A DNA stretch of 64,000 nt from AP-15 sp963818695 (lineage in GTDB: Bacteria; Pseudomonadota; Alphaproteobacteria; ATCC43930; CGMCC-115725): contig CAWFTG010000009.1 in the NCBI GenBank assembly GCA_963818695.1, positions 983,051 to 1,047,050 on the forward strand. The letters are read 5' to 3'. The position numbers and the translations under genes are program-made. A model generated the notes under the pieces. The model worked only from the letters and a program-made list of their open reading frames with translations, was not told the DNA's origin and did no database searches. Below, in pieces: positions 8,634-17,066 of the stretch (position 1 is the first letter of the stretch; the number at the start of each line of letters is the position of its first letter).

Positions 8634-9596
8634 ATGAGCCACGTCGTTCTCTCCGTCCTCGGCGCCGTCGTCCTGATCGGCGGCGCGCTGTTGGCATCTA
8701 TGCGCGCCGAGCGCCGCAGGCAGAGTCGGCAGCAGCGCCTGCGCGCCGTTGTAGCGCCGGGGCCGAGCGAAGAGGTGCCGACCCTCTCGTTGCGGCGGCC
8801 GTTGTCGCGAGCCGGGATCCACGACTTCTTTTTATTTGCGACACTGTGGGGGCGGCTCGAGGCCGCGTTCGCGGCAGCCGGCAACCGGATTGGGCTGCTG
8901 CACCTTGCCGCGACCGGCGTTGCAGCGGCGGGCACGACTGTGTTGTTCGCCGAAAAAATCATGGGGTTCGGGCCCGCCCTCGTCGTGCTGCTTGGTACCG
9001 CTGCGGCAGTCGCCGCGCCGGCGGTGCTGCTGCGCCTCCTCCAGAGCCGGTACCACAACAAATTTCTCGACCCGTTCCCCGATGCGCTCGATCTGATGTG
9101 CCGGGCGGTCAGGGCCGGTCTTCCGGTGTTCGATGCGATGGAGGTGGCGTCGCGCGAAGTGATCGCCCCGGTGGGCACCGAATTGGCGCGCACCCTCGAG
9201 GAGATGCGTATCGGCGTCGACATCGACGAGGCGCTGCAACACACCGCCGATCGCATCCGGGTGCCGGATTTTCGGTTTTTTGCCGTCGCCCTCAAATTGC
9301 AGCGGCGCACGGGCGGCGGTCTCGCCGAGACCCTCGCCAACCTGAGCAACATCATCCGCCGCCGCAAGGAAATCCGCTTGAAAGCCCGAGCTCTGAGCGC
9401 CGAATCCAAAGCCTCGGCAACTGTGCTCGGTCTGCTGCCGTTCGCGGTCGGCGCGCTTCTGTTCTTCCTCAATCCTTCGCTGATGTCTGTTCTTTTGGAC
9501 GACTCGCGCGGCCGGTTTATGATGGGCTCGGCCCTCCTGAGCCTGGCGATCGGAGTATTTGTCATGGCCGCCATCATCAGGAAGAGCCTGCGCTAA
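8634..9596 (+). CDS. tadB: Tad inner-membrane platform protein TadB
   Basis: A 320-residue protein with N-terminal and C-terminal membrane segments and a central type II secretion system F (T2SSF) domain at about residues 140-285, recognised by PDALDLMCRAVRAG and LAETLANLSNIIRRR. TadB and TadC form the inner-membrane platform on which the CpaF ATPase acts. The ATG at 8634 is preceded by GAGGGG. Its stop lies 3 bases before the tadC start, so both are co-translated. Confidence 0.93.
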   Translation: MSHVVLSVLGAVVLIGGALLASMRAERRRQSRQQRLRAVVAPGPSEEVPTLSLRRPLSRAGIHDFFLFATLWGRLEAAFAAAGNRIGLLHLAATGVAAAGTTVLFAEKIMGFGPALVVLLGTAAAVAAPAVLLRLLQSRYHNKFLDPFPDALDLMCRAVRAGLPVFDAMEVASREVIAPVGTELARTLEEMRIGVDIDEALQHTADRIRVPDFRFFAVALKLQRRTGGGLAETLANLSNIIRRRKEIRLKARALSAESKASATVLGLLPFAVGALLFFLNPSLMSVLLDDSRGRFMMGSALLSLAIGVFVMAAIIRKSLR

Positions 9597-9599
9597 ACG

Positions 9600-10604
9600 A
9601 TGTCCGGGACCGACACCTTCTACGAGACCCTTGCCGGATATCTGACGATCCGGTTGGGCCAGGCCAGCTTGAGCCCGGCGGAAACCGTGATCCTTGTGGT
9701 GACCCTCGCCGCGGCGCTCTTGTGCGCCCTCCATCTCTGGCGCATCGGCAACCAGGAGGACCGCCGCGACCGGCTTATGGCGCTGCGCGGCGCCCCGATC
9801 GAGCGAACGGTTCGCGAGCGGCGCCCGCGTTGGTACCAGCGGCTCGGCGGCATCGTCGCAGCAAGCCCGGCAGTCGGCATTGCCGAGCAACAGAGGCTGC
9901 TCGGAGTTCTCGCTTCCGCAGGGATCAAGGGGCATGGCAGCCTTTCGGGGTTTGTTGCGGGCAAACTGTGCAGCGCGTTCATAACGGCTGCGCTGTTATG
10001 GCTGTTTATCGAATGGCGCCAATGGTTCGCCGGCTCGGCGCTGATCCGCATCGCCGTGGTGCTTGGCGCGCTGATGCTCGCCTGGCGCCTTCCCGATTTT
10101 TTGCTCTCCCGGCTGGCTGCACGGCGGCGGCGGCTTCTCGAACAGGGCTTGCCCGATGCGCTGGATCTGCTCGTAATCTGTGCCGAGGCGGGGCTGAGCC
10201 TCGACCAGGCGATCGAGCAGGTGAGCGAGGATCTGCGCGCGTCCAACTCCGCAGTCGCCGACGAGTTTGCCACCACCGCAGCCGAAATGCGGGTGCTGTC
10301 CAATCGCGCCGAGGCGCTCGAAAACCTCGTCGAACGGACGGGTGTTGCGAGCCTGCGAGGTATCACGGCGACCCTCAACCAGGCGATCCGCTTTGGCACC
10401 CCGCTCGCCGAGTCGATGCGGATCCTGGCCGCCGAAATGCGCACCGCGCGCTTGGCGCGCATCGAAGAGCGCGCGGCGCGTCTCCCCGTTCTCCTCGCCA
10501 TCCCGCTGGCGCTGTTCATCTTGCCCTCGCTGATGATGGTGATCAGCACGCCGGTGGTGCTTCGCCTCGCGGACACTTTGAAAAACAACTTTGGCGCCAT
10601 TTGA
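9600..10604 (+). CDS. tadC: Tad inner-membrane platform protein TadC
   Basis: A 334-residue T2SSF-domain membrane protein paired with TadB. The motif LPDALDLLVICAEAGLSLDQ near residue 185 and ATLNQAIRFGTPLAESMRIL place it in the TadC branch. Membrane segments occur near the N-terminus (ETVILVVTLAAALLCAL), in the middle and at the C-terminus (LPSLMMVISTPVVLRL). This gene ends the compact core of the tad operon. The following 226 bases contain a promoter for the minor-pilin block. Confidence 0.93.
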   Translation: MSGTDTFYETLAGYLTIRLGQASLSPAETVILVVTLAAALLCALHLWRIGNQEDRRDRLMALRGAPIERTVRERRPRWYQRLGGIVAASPAVGIAEQQRLLGVLASAGIKGHGSLSGFVAGKLCSAFITAALLWLFIEWRQWFAGSALIRIAVVLGALMLAWRLPDFLLSRLAARRRRLLEQGLPDALDLLVICAEAGLSLDQAIEQVSEDLRASNSAVADEFATTAAEMRVLSNRAEALENLVERTGVASLRGITATLNQAIRFGTPLAESMRILAAEMRTARLARIEERAARLPVLLAIPLALFILPSLMMVISTPVVLRLADTLKNNFGAI

Positions 10605-10717
10605 CGGCGCGGCGCTCGCAAAGTCGCACGGGGCTTCCCGGCTAGGCGCATCCGGTTGAAGGCGAGCATTTCGGGTCAACTATCAAGCACAAATCCGCCG
10701 ATTGCGGTTAATGTTTA

Positions 10718-10746
10718 TTGAAAGTTTTTCTCGTATTAGCTAGTAT
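10718..10746 (+). promoter_or_regulatory. Sigma70-type promoter upstream of the TadG/TadE block
   Basis: TTGAAA at 10718-10723 and TAGTAT at 10741-10746 are separated by exactly 17 bases, in a locally AT-rich stretch between tadC and the TadG-like gene. The spacing and hexamers fit the housekeeping consensus well. It would transcribe the TadG-like and two TadE-like genes independently of the pilus core. Confidence 0.5.
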
Positions 10747-10830
10747 GCTGGCGGCCCCAGTAACCGCCCGTTGTCCGCCCATTTGGCCTGAAATATGCCC
10801 CAAACACCATCGGTGTTGCCTTCGTAGCGA

Positions 10831-12354
10831 ATGACGAGGTCAAGCTTGCCTGCCCGGAGGCCGGAAACGACGACTAAATTTAGAGCGGTCTTGTGGGCAT
10901 TTCCGCGTCGGCTGGCGAGCGATACTCGTGGCGCAACTCTTGCGCTTGTGGCGGCCTCGATCACCGCATTGGTCGGGTTTACCGGGCTCGGTGTCGAAAC
11001 CGGCTTATGGTATGCGATCAAGCGGCAGAACCAGTCTGCGGCCGACGTTGCCGCGCTATCGGGCGCCTTCGAACTGCTGGCGGGGCAGTCGAATGGCCTT
11101 TCCCAAAACGCGACTTACCCCGACATCTGTAACCTCGCAAAGCGCGATGCGGGACGCAACGGCTTTACCCCAACCGGGACGTGTCCCTCGACCACGCCCG
11201 GTCTCTCTGACCCACCGGCGGGCCAAATGTATGTCAACAATCCGCCGGTGCTTGGCAATAACACGAACAATAACTCCGTTGAAGTCATTCTAGCCCAACA
11301 ACAGAATACTTTCTCTGTGAACCTCTTTCTGCCAAACGTCACGATCAAAACGCGGGCTGTAGCGGCCATCAAGACACTGGCCACGTCCTGTATCCTCGCC
11401 GTCGCAAAGACTGGCACCGACATCGCGCTGACCGGCAACTACAACCTGACAATGCCCAATTGCTCGATAGCGGCCGACTCAACAAACGGGGCCGCTATCA
11501 ATAATGTTGGCAACGGCTGCATAATGGCGTTTACCCTCGCGAGCAGCGGCGGGTACTCGTTTACCGGGATCTCGGTCTCGCCTTGCCAATCGTCCGGCTA
11601 CGATCTCGCCACGGGTCCGTATTTTTTCGGGCCGAATATTGCCAACCCTTATGCCGGTACCCTCAACCATTCCTTTCTCACCACTGGGATGCCGACTCAA
11701 AGCTGTAGCGCGCCGACGATCGCGGCGACGACCTATACTTATCCGGCCACCGGAAATTGTATCATCGCCAGCCCGTCGAACTCGATAGTAGGAAACTACA
11801 CCATCAATATTTCAGCCGGAACGACTGGGACGGAAATCGCCGGCGGGCTGTCGTTCATCGGGAACGGGACCATCAATCTGTCGCCCGGAACCTATTGGAT
11901 AGCGGACGGCAGTCTAAGTCTGATGGGGAATATTACGCTAGAATGCATGAGTTGCTTCCCTGGCGGTGCAGGCGTCACAATCGTCTTCACGACCACGAAC
12001 GGCAGCGCCGGCACGATCGGCACGTTATTGCCGACGGGGAACCTGACCATCACTCTGAACGCGCCGGGCTCAGGGACCTATGCGGGTCTGCTGATGGTTC
12101 AAGACACGGTTGCGGGCGCGACCTACACTAGCGGCGGCACGCTAGGCAATGCTGGCTCGACGCTCAGCGGCCTCCTCTACTTTCCAAGTTCCGATCTAAC
12201 GTTTGTGGGAAATATCCAGACCCCCTCGAACTGTTTGGTGGCGGTCGCCAGTAATTTCAGCTTCACGGGCAATATCGGCCTGAATAATTCGGGGTGTCCG
12301 GCCCTCGGACTGACCACTCTGCCGACGGTCAACACCGTTGCACTCGTCGAGTGA
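10831..12354 (+). CDS. TadG-like Flp pilus-assembly protein with repetitive beta-rich tail
   Basis: A 507-residue protein. Residues about 30-95 match the TadE/TadG-like N-terminal region (TRGATLALVAASITALVGF, followed by YAIKRQNQSAADVAALSG), a single membrane helix with the usual Ala-Ala-Asp-Val-Ala motif. The rest is exported. It is rich in Thr, Ser, Asn and Gly and contains recurring GN(Y/L/I)T(I/L) turns (GNYNLT, GNYTINI, GNGTINL, GNITL, GNLTITL, SFTGNIG), suggesting a right-handed beta-helix. Ten or more Cys residues could form disulphides. TadG proteins sit in the envelope and influence pilus function; an adhesive or tip role is inferred. The neighbours are two TadE-like genes. Confidence 0.8.
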   Translation: MTRSSLPARRPETTTKFRAVLWAFPRRLASDTRGATLALVAASITALVGFTGLGVETGLWYAIKRQNQSAADVAALSGAFELLAGQSNGLSQNATYPDICNLAKRDAGRNGFTPTGTCPSTTPGLSDPPAGQMYVNNPPVLGNNTNNNSVEVILAQQQNTFSVNLFLPNVTIKTRAVAAIKTLATSCILAVAKTGTDIALTGNYNLTMPNCSIAADSTNGAAINNVGNGCIMAFTLASSGGYSFTGISVSPCQSSGYDLATGPYFFGPNIANPYAGTLNHSFLTTGMPTQSCSAPTIAATTYTYPATGNCIIASPSNSIVGNYTINISAGTTGTEIAGGLSFIGNGTINLSPGTYWIADGSLSLMGNITLECMSCFPGGAGVTIVFTTTNGSAGTIGTLLPTGNLTITLNAPGSGTYAGLLMVQDTVAGATYTSGGTLGNAGSTLSGLLYFPSSDLTFVGNIQTPSNCLVAVASNFSFTGNIGLNNSGCPALGLTTLPTVNTVALVE

Positions 12355-12361
12355 AGGCGTG

Positions 12362-12862
12362 ATGGAAAAGCGGCACAAGTCAATTGCGCGGCAGCGTCGC
12401 CAACTCGGTCTCGAGATCGACGGCGCCGCGGCCGTCGAGCTAGCGATCACCGCCCCTTTGCTGGTGGTCTTGGTGCTCGGGATTGCCGATTACGGGTTTC
12501 TGATGGGAACCACCGCCTCCCTCGAAAGCGCCGCCCGTGCTGGGGCAGAGGTTGCGAAGGCCAACCCCAGCGTCACCGCTGCCCAGCTCACCGCTCTGAA
12601 TCTTTTTCCGACCGGGGTCACGCCCACCGTGACGTCCGTCTGCACATGCGCCGATAACACGTGGCCCGCCGGAGCCGTCTGCCCTCCGACGAGCACGAAC
12701 CCGTGCACGACCGTAACCAACCCTTACACCGACCTTACCGATACCCGCGTTCTCCAATACGTCAAAGTCACGGCGCCGAAAACCTTCACTCCGCCAGTTC
12801 CATATGGAACCTTCACATCTTCACAGTCTCTAAACCCTCAGACGACCACCCGGACTCAGTAA
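12362..12862 (+). CDS. tadE: TadE-like pseudopilin
   Basis: A 166-residue protein with the TadE-like signature DGAAAVELAITAPLLVVLVL around residues 20-40, a single N-terminal membrane helix after a basic leader that CpaA-type peptidases process. The exported part has paired Cys residues (CTCADNTW, CPP, NPC). The start ATG at 12362 has GAAGG upstream and lies 8 bases after the TadG-like gene; an in-frame upstream codon at 12338 overlaps that gene and is less likely. The family supplies minor pilins required for Tad pilus assembly. Confidence 0.85.
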   Translation: MEKRHKSIARQRRQLGLEIDGAAAVELAITAPLLVVLVLGIADYGFLMGTTASLESAARAGAEVAKANPSVTAAQLTALNLFPTGVTPTVTSVCTCADNTWPAGAVCPPTSTNPCTTVTNPYTDLTDTRVLQYVKVTAPKTFTPPVPYGTFTSSQSLNPQTTTRTQ

Positions 12863-12874
12863 AGCGAAATCGCA

Positions 12875-13375
12875 ATGCGCTGGGAAAGCCGGAGACGGGA
12901 GTGGGAAGAGGGAGCTGCGATGGTCGAATCAGCGATCACTATCTCTCTCTTGCTCGCGCTGGTCCTTGGTATCTTCGAATTTGGGATGGCGCTGTGGCAG
13001 TCGAACACGATGGCGCTCGCCGTCGCGGAGGCGGGCCGCTATGTCATGGTCAACAATACCTCCTGCAACACTGCAAGCTGCGCCGAAACCCAAATGAAGC
13101 ACGCTCTATCCTCATATGGCGGCCTCGTGACCTCGGCGAACAGCGGGATTTGCCAGAGTTCTCCTCCAAACCTTACTGCACCATCTGCCGGCAGTATGTG
13201 TGTTCACGCCACCGCTCCTAGCGGCGCCACCGCTCCTAGCGGAGCCAACCCCCAAACTATCACGCTTACGGCGGTTTATACCTATAGCAATATCCTTCTG
13301 CCGTCCGGGCTGCTCGCTGGGATCCTCTCCGGGCCGCTTACGAGCACGGCTCAATCCACATTTCCGCTAGACTGA
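12875..13375 (+). CDS. Second TadE-like pseudopilin
   Basis: A 166-residue protein starting MRWESRRREWEEG and running into AAMVESAITISLLLALVLG, the TadE-like membrane helix with the processing-site Glu. The exported region has three short Cys-containing loops and a small internal 15-18 bp duplication near 13206-13240 that repeats Ala-Thr-Ala-Pro-Ser-Gly. It lies 12 bases downstream of the first TadE-like gene and 5 bases upstream of the next gene, so it belongs to the same transcript. It may be the TadF-equivalent minor pilin. Confidence 0.82.
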   Translation: MRWESRRREWEEGAAMVESAITISLLLALVLGIFEFGMALWQSNTMALAVAEAGRYVMVNNTSCNTASCAETQMKHALSSYGGLVTSANSGICQSSPPNLTAPSAGSMCVHATAPSGATAPSGANPQTITLTAVYTYSNILLPSGLLAGILSGPLTSTAQSTFPLD

Positions 13376-13380
13376 GGAAA

Positions 13381-14085
13381 ATGCAACTGGACTTTTCGGC
13401 TCCGGGTTTTGATTTCGTAAAGCTGCAGCAATCGCGCGCCTACGATTTGCTGATGCGGGTGCCGTTGCTGGGCTGGTCGATATTTTGCGCGACCTTGCAG
13501 ATGGCCGGTCTTGCCCGTTATGTGCGCGAGGCCGATGCGGCGCTGCCGTTTGCCGTCTATGCCGTCAACGTGGCGATGCGGCTGTCGACGATCGCCTTTC
13601 TTCTGCTCCTTGGTGCCTCGGTCGTCCTGCGGGCCCGGCCGACGGGCAAGGCCCGCGGGCTTCAGCCACGGATAGCCGCCTTTGCCGGTGCCTTTCTCGT
13701 CTATGCCATTCCGTTCTTCCCGCGCCGCGAATTGTCGATGACCGCGGAGATGGTCTCGACCTTGCTGGTCCTGTTCGGCAGTGCCGCGGCGGTCATCGCC
13801 TTAGTGAGGCTCGGAGGCTCGTTCAGCATGATGGCGGAGGCGCGGCGCCTCGTGACCTCGGGTCCGTACCGGTTTGTCCGCCACCCGCTTTATCTTGCCG
13901 AGGAACTCGCGATAATCGGCATTTCCATGCAGTTTTTTTCCCCGGCGACCGCATTCGTTCTCGCCGTGCAAATCGCTTTTCAGCTGCGGCGCATGCGCAA
14001 CGAGGAGGCGGTCCTTACCGAAAGCTTCCCGGAATACGCCGCTTACCAGAAAAGGACCGCCCGGCTGCTGCCCGGGATCTATTGA
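13381..14085 (+). CDS. Isoprenylcysteine carboxyl methyltransferase (ICMT)-family membrane protein
   Basis: A 234-residue protein with five or six membrane helices. The C-terminal third carries the ICMT/PEMT signature: LVTSGPYRFVRHPLYLAEE, then RRMRNEEAVL and FPEYAAYQKRTARLLPG. These bind S-adenosylmethionine and the membrane-embedded acceptor. Bacteria lack prenylated proteins of the eukaryotic type, so the real substrate is unknown; lipid or isoprenoid carboxylates are possible. It starts 5 bases after the second TadE-like gene and probably rides on that transcript, though no role in the pilus is established. Confidence 0.75.
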   Translation: MQLDFSAPGFDFVKLQQSRAYDLLMRVPLLGWSIFCATLQMAGLARYVREADAALPFAVYAVNVAMRLSTIAFLLLLGASVVLRARPTGKARGLQPRIAAFAGAFLVYAIPFFPRRELSMTAEMVSTLLVLFGSAAAVIALVRLGGSFSMMAEARRLVTSGPYRFVRHPLYLAEELAIIGISMQFFSPATAFVLAVQIAFQLRRMRNEEAVLTESFPEYAAYQKRTARLLPGIY

Positions 14086-14132
14086 ACCTTCTCCTCTCAC
14101 TCACCAAGCCCGCGTGGTGCGGGCGGCGGCCG

Positions 14133-14510
14133 TCAGAAATGGCTGATGTTGCCGAGCACGGCGAAGCCGGAAACCGACACCGCGAAAATGATCGGCCAGC
14201 GCCGGCGCATGAAGGTGGCCGCGAGGCATAGATAGGCCACGACCGCGAGTTTCGGGACCCACCAGGCGGCGCCGAGCTTGGCCTGCGAGATCGCCATCAG
14301 CGGATTGAGCTCCCAAACGCCCGGAAGGGCCAGCGCATGGTTGGTGGTGAGGATGTCGGCGATCTGCAATTCAACAAACAGGATCAGCAAAATCCAATAA
14401 GTTCGCGATGCCGGCCATGGGTCGGGCCGAATTCTCCTCCGCGTTTCGGCAGCGGCAACGCCGAGCCGATCCGGCGCTCGATCCTCGGGCTCGGTTATTC
14501 GGTGGGCCAT
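14133..14510 (-). CDS. DUF5658-like small membrane protein
   Basis: A 125-residue protein with a basic N-terminal tail of about 35 residues and three membrane helices. The segment LQIADILTTNHALALPGVWE followed by NPLMA fits the DUF5658 family pattern (Asp-x-x-Thr-Thr, then Glu-x-Asn-Pro). Function is unknown. It is convergent with the ICMT-like gene and ends 47 bases from it. Confidence 0.65.
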   Translation of the reverse strand: MAHRITEPEDRAPDRLGVAAAETRRRIRPDPWPASRTYWILLILFVELQIADILTTNHALALPGVWELNPLMAISQAKLGAAWWVPKLAVVAYLCLAATFMRRRWPIIFAVSVSGFAVLGNISHF

Positions 14511-14607
14511 TTCAACCTCCGCATCGGCTGGCGAACCGATGAAAAATGACGTCCCACTTGCAAACGAACAGTAAAGCAGTCCGAATCGTCACCAACTGTC
14601 GTCTATC

Positions 14608-14636
14608 TTGACCAAAAATTTTCTGTTAAGTATAAA
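14608..14636 (+). promoter_or_regulatory. Strong sigma70-type promoter upstream of a TadE remnant
   Basis: TTGACC at 14608-14613 and TATAAA at 14631-14636 are separated by 17 bases, each differing from consensus at one position, in a markedly AT-rich stretch. It points to the TadE-like remnant starting about 46 bases downstream, so it looks like the surviving promoter of a lost minor-pilin gene. Confidence 0.6.
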
Positions 14637-14681
14637 TTTTTTATATTTCTTCCCGTTATTTAGTAAATCCAATCAAGACGG

Positions 14682-14823
14682 GTGCCTCGGGGAAAGAGGC
14701 ACGGCGCTGGCCGGGTCGCGATCGTTGCGCCGGTGTTGTTCCTGACCATGGTGGGTACGGCCCAGTTCGGGATCGGCCTCAAGCAAGTCGTGATGCTGGG
14801 CAACGCCGTGACCAAGGTGTGCA
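14682..14823 (+). pseudogene. TadE-like N-terminal remnant
   Basis: From the GTG at 14682 the frame encodes a short basic leader and then GAGRVAIVAPVLFLTMVGTA, QFGIGLKQVVMLGNAVT, which matches the TadE-like membrane helix and the conserved 'LxNAV' that follows it. Similarity stops at about 14823, where sequence of an unrelated gene on the other strand begins. The frame remains open to 15107, but the tail is antisense to the methyltransferase remnant and is not TadE-like. The rest of the gene was lost. Confidence 0.6.
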
Positions 14824-14840
14824 GCTGTTTTCGTATCAGG

Positions 14841-14996
14841 CTACAGCTTTTTGCCGGCGCAAAACGACAGCATCTGCCGCAACACCGGACGGCGCTCGAG
14901 GTCGCGAGTTGCGTCTCGCGTGATCCACTCCGCGACGTAATCGGTCGAGTGCCAATCCTGCGGGAACAGGGTGAAGCCTTCGGTCTTTTCGGGCAT
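14841..14996 (-). pseudogene. Truncated class I SAM methyltransferase, N-terminal 51 residues
   Basis: From the ATG at 14996 the minus strand reads MPEKTEGFTLFPQDWHSTDY, then VAEWITRDATRD and RRPVLRQMLSFCAGKKL before a stop at 14841-14843. This matches the N-terminal extension common in class I methyltransferases that comes just before the SAM-binding motif (usually VLDVGxGxG), which is missing. The break lies at the junction with the TadE remnant, so a deletion or rearrangement joined two gene starts head to head. Confidence 0.5.
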
Positions 14997-15262
14997 CGGG
15001 GCAAACCTCGCTGGATGAACACTCGAATCGCTGCGGCGCTCACGCTTCAGGTGGCCGACCGCCCGGGAGAACGGGGCTGGCGGAATCCGACCGTAACCGC
15101 AGTTTAATCCGACTCGTGCAGAATTTCTCGACAGGAGCCAACGGATCGGTTTAGTTTCGGATTGATGTTCGCCCTATGTTCTCTGCATGACAGTCGACCC
15201 ACGGTCGCCGGACGAAGCCCGCGACTGCGTCGCGAGCGGGCCCCGCACATTCGGGAGCGCAG

Positions 15263-16582
15263 GTGTCGATAGAGCTGCTACCGGCTGTCAGTCTCGCCGT
15301 CGCAATTGTCGGGGCGGCGCTCGGCGCGGCGATACTTCTTTGCCTTCGCCTCGATCCGGCCTCGCAACAGCAGACCCTCGAAGCCTCGCTGGCGAGGCTG
15401 GAGCAAGGGTTGCGCGACGAGCTTGCGCGCGGGCGGCAAGAGAGCGCCATGCGCTCAAAAATGTTGCGCGAAGAGGCAGCGGCGAGCGCCAAGGCATTGC
15501 GCGAGGAGGTCCAGCATACACTGCACCAGCTGGGGGACCGGCTCGGTGTCGCGGCAACGGAGCTCGCCCGGAAATCGGAGACCCAGCAGGACGCGCTGCG
15601 CAGCACGGTCGAGGGCCGCCTGGACGTGCTGCGTTCGGAGAATGCCGCGAAGCTCGAGCAAATGCGGCAGACGGTCGACGAAAAGCTTCAAGGAACGCTG
15701 GAACAGCGGCTCGGCGCGTCTTTCAAGATGGTCAATGACTCGCTGACCCGGGTGCACGAGAGCGTCGGCGAGATGCAGGCGCTCGCGACGGGCGTCGGCG
15801 ATCTGAAACGTATCCTCAGCAATGTCAAATCGCGGGGGACCTGGGGCGAGGTGGCGCTCGGCAATATTCTCGAAGAGATCCTGTCGGTCGACCAATACGC
15901 GCGCAACGTCGAGGTGCGGCCGCGCAGCAATCAGCGGGTCGAGTTCGCGGTCAAACTGCCGGGCGACGGTGAGACGCCGTTGTGGCTTCCACTAGACGCC
16001 AAATACCCGACGGAGGATTACGACCGGCTGGTCGAGGCGAGCGAGCGAGGCGATCTGGAAGGGGCCGAGGCGGCGTTGCGCGGCGTCGAGATGCGGGTGC
16101 GCAGCGCCGCCAGAGACATTTGCGCCAAGTATGTCGCGCCGCCACACAGCACCGATTTCGCCGTCATGTTCCTGCCGACCGAGGGCCTCTTCGCGGAGGT
16201 TATCAGACGGCCGGGGCTGGTCGATTGGCTGCAGCGCGAATGCCACATCATGGTGGCGGGCCCGACGACGCTGGTCTCGCTATTGACTTCGCTCAGGATG
16301 GGCTTCCGCACCCTGGCGCTTCAGCAGCGTTCGAGCGAGGTCTGGCAAGTCCTCTCGGCGGTCAAGACCGAGTTCGAGAAATTCGGCGGCGTTCTCGACA
16401 AGGTCCACAAGAAGCTCGACGAGGCGCAGAAGGTCGTCGAAGAGGCCGGCGTCCGCCGCCGCGCAATGGACCGCAAACTACGCAGCGTCGAGGTGCTGCC
16501 GGAGAGCGAGGCAGTGACATTGCTCGAACTCGCTACCGTTCCCGCGGTCCTCATCGAAGACGGCCGAGAGGCGGCTGAGTAG
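15263..16582 (+). CDS. rmuC: DNA recombination protein RmuC
   Basis: A 439-residue protein with an N-terminal membrane anchor (VSLAVAIVGAALGAAILLCL), a coiled coil over residues about 35-175 rich in Glu, Arg and Gln, and the RmuC nuclease-like domain from about 180 to 400. The domain is marked by KSRGTWGEVALGNILEEIL, PLDAKYPTEDY and FMFLPTEG-type motifs (here FAVMFLPTEGLFAEV). RmuC limits inversions and other rearrangements at short repeats in Escherichia coli. The start is GTG at 15263. It is transcribed alone and converges with the thioesterase gene 4 bases past its stop. Confidence 0.92.
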   Translation: MSIELLPAVSLAVAIVGAALGAAILLCLRLDPASQQQTLEASLARLEQGLRDELARGRQESAMRSKMLREEAAASAKALREEVQHTLHQLGDRLGVAATELARKSETQQDALRSTVEGRLDVLRSENAAKLEQMRQTVDEKLQGTLEQRLGASFKMVNDSLTRVHESVGEMQALATGVGDLKRILSNVKSRGTWGEVALGNILEEILSVDQYARNVEVRPRSNQRVEFAVKLPGDGETPLWLPLDAKYPTEDYDRLVEASERGDLEGAEAALRGVEMRVRSAARDICAKYVAPPHSTDFAVMFLPTEGLFAEVIRRPGLVDWLQRECHIMVAGPTTLVSLLTSLRMGFRTLALQQRSSEVWQVLSAVKTEFEKFGGVLDKVHKKLDEAQKVVEEAGVRRRAMDRKLRSVEVLPESEAVTLLELATVPAVLIEDGREAAE

Positions 16583-16586
16583 CCCC

Positions 16587-17066
16587 TCACGCCGGCATCC
16601 CAATGCGCCGGCCGGCCCAATCGGGGCGCGGAAGATGGGCGTGCGCCGCCGCTGCGGCGGCGACCCGCTCCCGCTCCCCGTCCGGAAACGGCACAACGCG
16701 GCGCGTCCCGAGATTGACGTGCAGATACATCAATTCCTGCGTAGCGGCGCGCTGCCCGTTCGCGACCATGAACATCTCGTGCGCCAAATGCAGGCGCTTG
16801 CCGTCCAGCCCGAGGATCTGCGTGCTGACGCGCACGCGGTCACCGAGCAGCAACTCGCGCTCGTACAAATTGTGTGTCTCGACGACGAAGGTGCCGTTGC
16901 CGGTGCTGTCCTTGTATTGGCGGCCGATGCCGATGGCATCGAACAGCGCATCGGTCGCGTAATCGAACAGGACCGTGTAATAGGCGAGGTTCATGTGGTC
17001 GTTGGCGTCAATCCACTCGCGCAGAACCTCGCCCTCGCAACGCTCGAAGGGTGCCGGAATGCTCAT
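16587..17066 (-). CDS. 4HBT-type acyl-CoA thioesterase
   Basis: A 159-residue hotdog-fold protein with the thioesterase motif WIDANDHMNLAYYTVLFDYA near residues 18-37, where the Asp-His pair and the helix after it match the 4HBT/betainyl-CoA thioesterase-like group. It should hydrolyse an acyl-CoA thioester in the cytoplasm. It is the last gene of a three-gene operon: its start overlaps the stop of the upstream methyltransferase by 4 bases. The acyl substrate is not evident. Confidence 0.82.
   Translation of the reverse strand: MSIPAPFERCEGEVLREWIDANDHMNLAYYTVLFDYATDALFDAIGIGRQYKDSTGNGTFVVETHNLYERELLLGDRVRVSTQILGLDGKRLHLAHEMFMVANGQRAATQELMYLHVNLGTRRVVPFPDGERERVAAAAAAHAHLPRPDWAGRRIGMPA

Noticed and set aside
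8846..10645. 599-residue plus-strand frame across tadB and tadC
   Set aside because: It is an alternate frame of two clearly recognised genes, Arg/Gly/Pro rich and without domain similarity.
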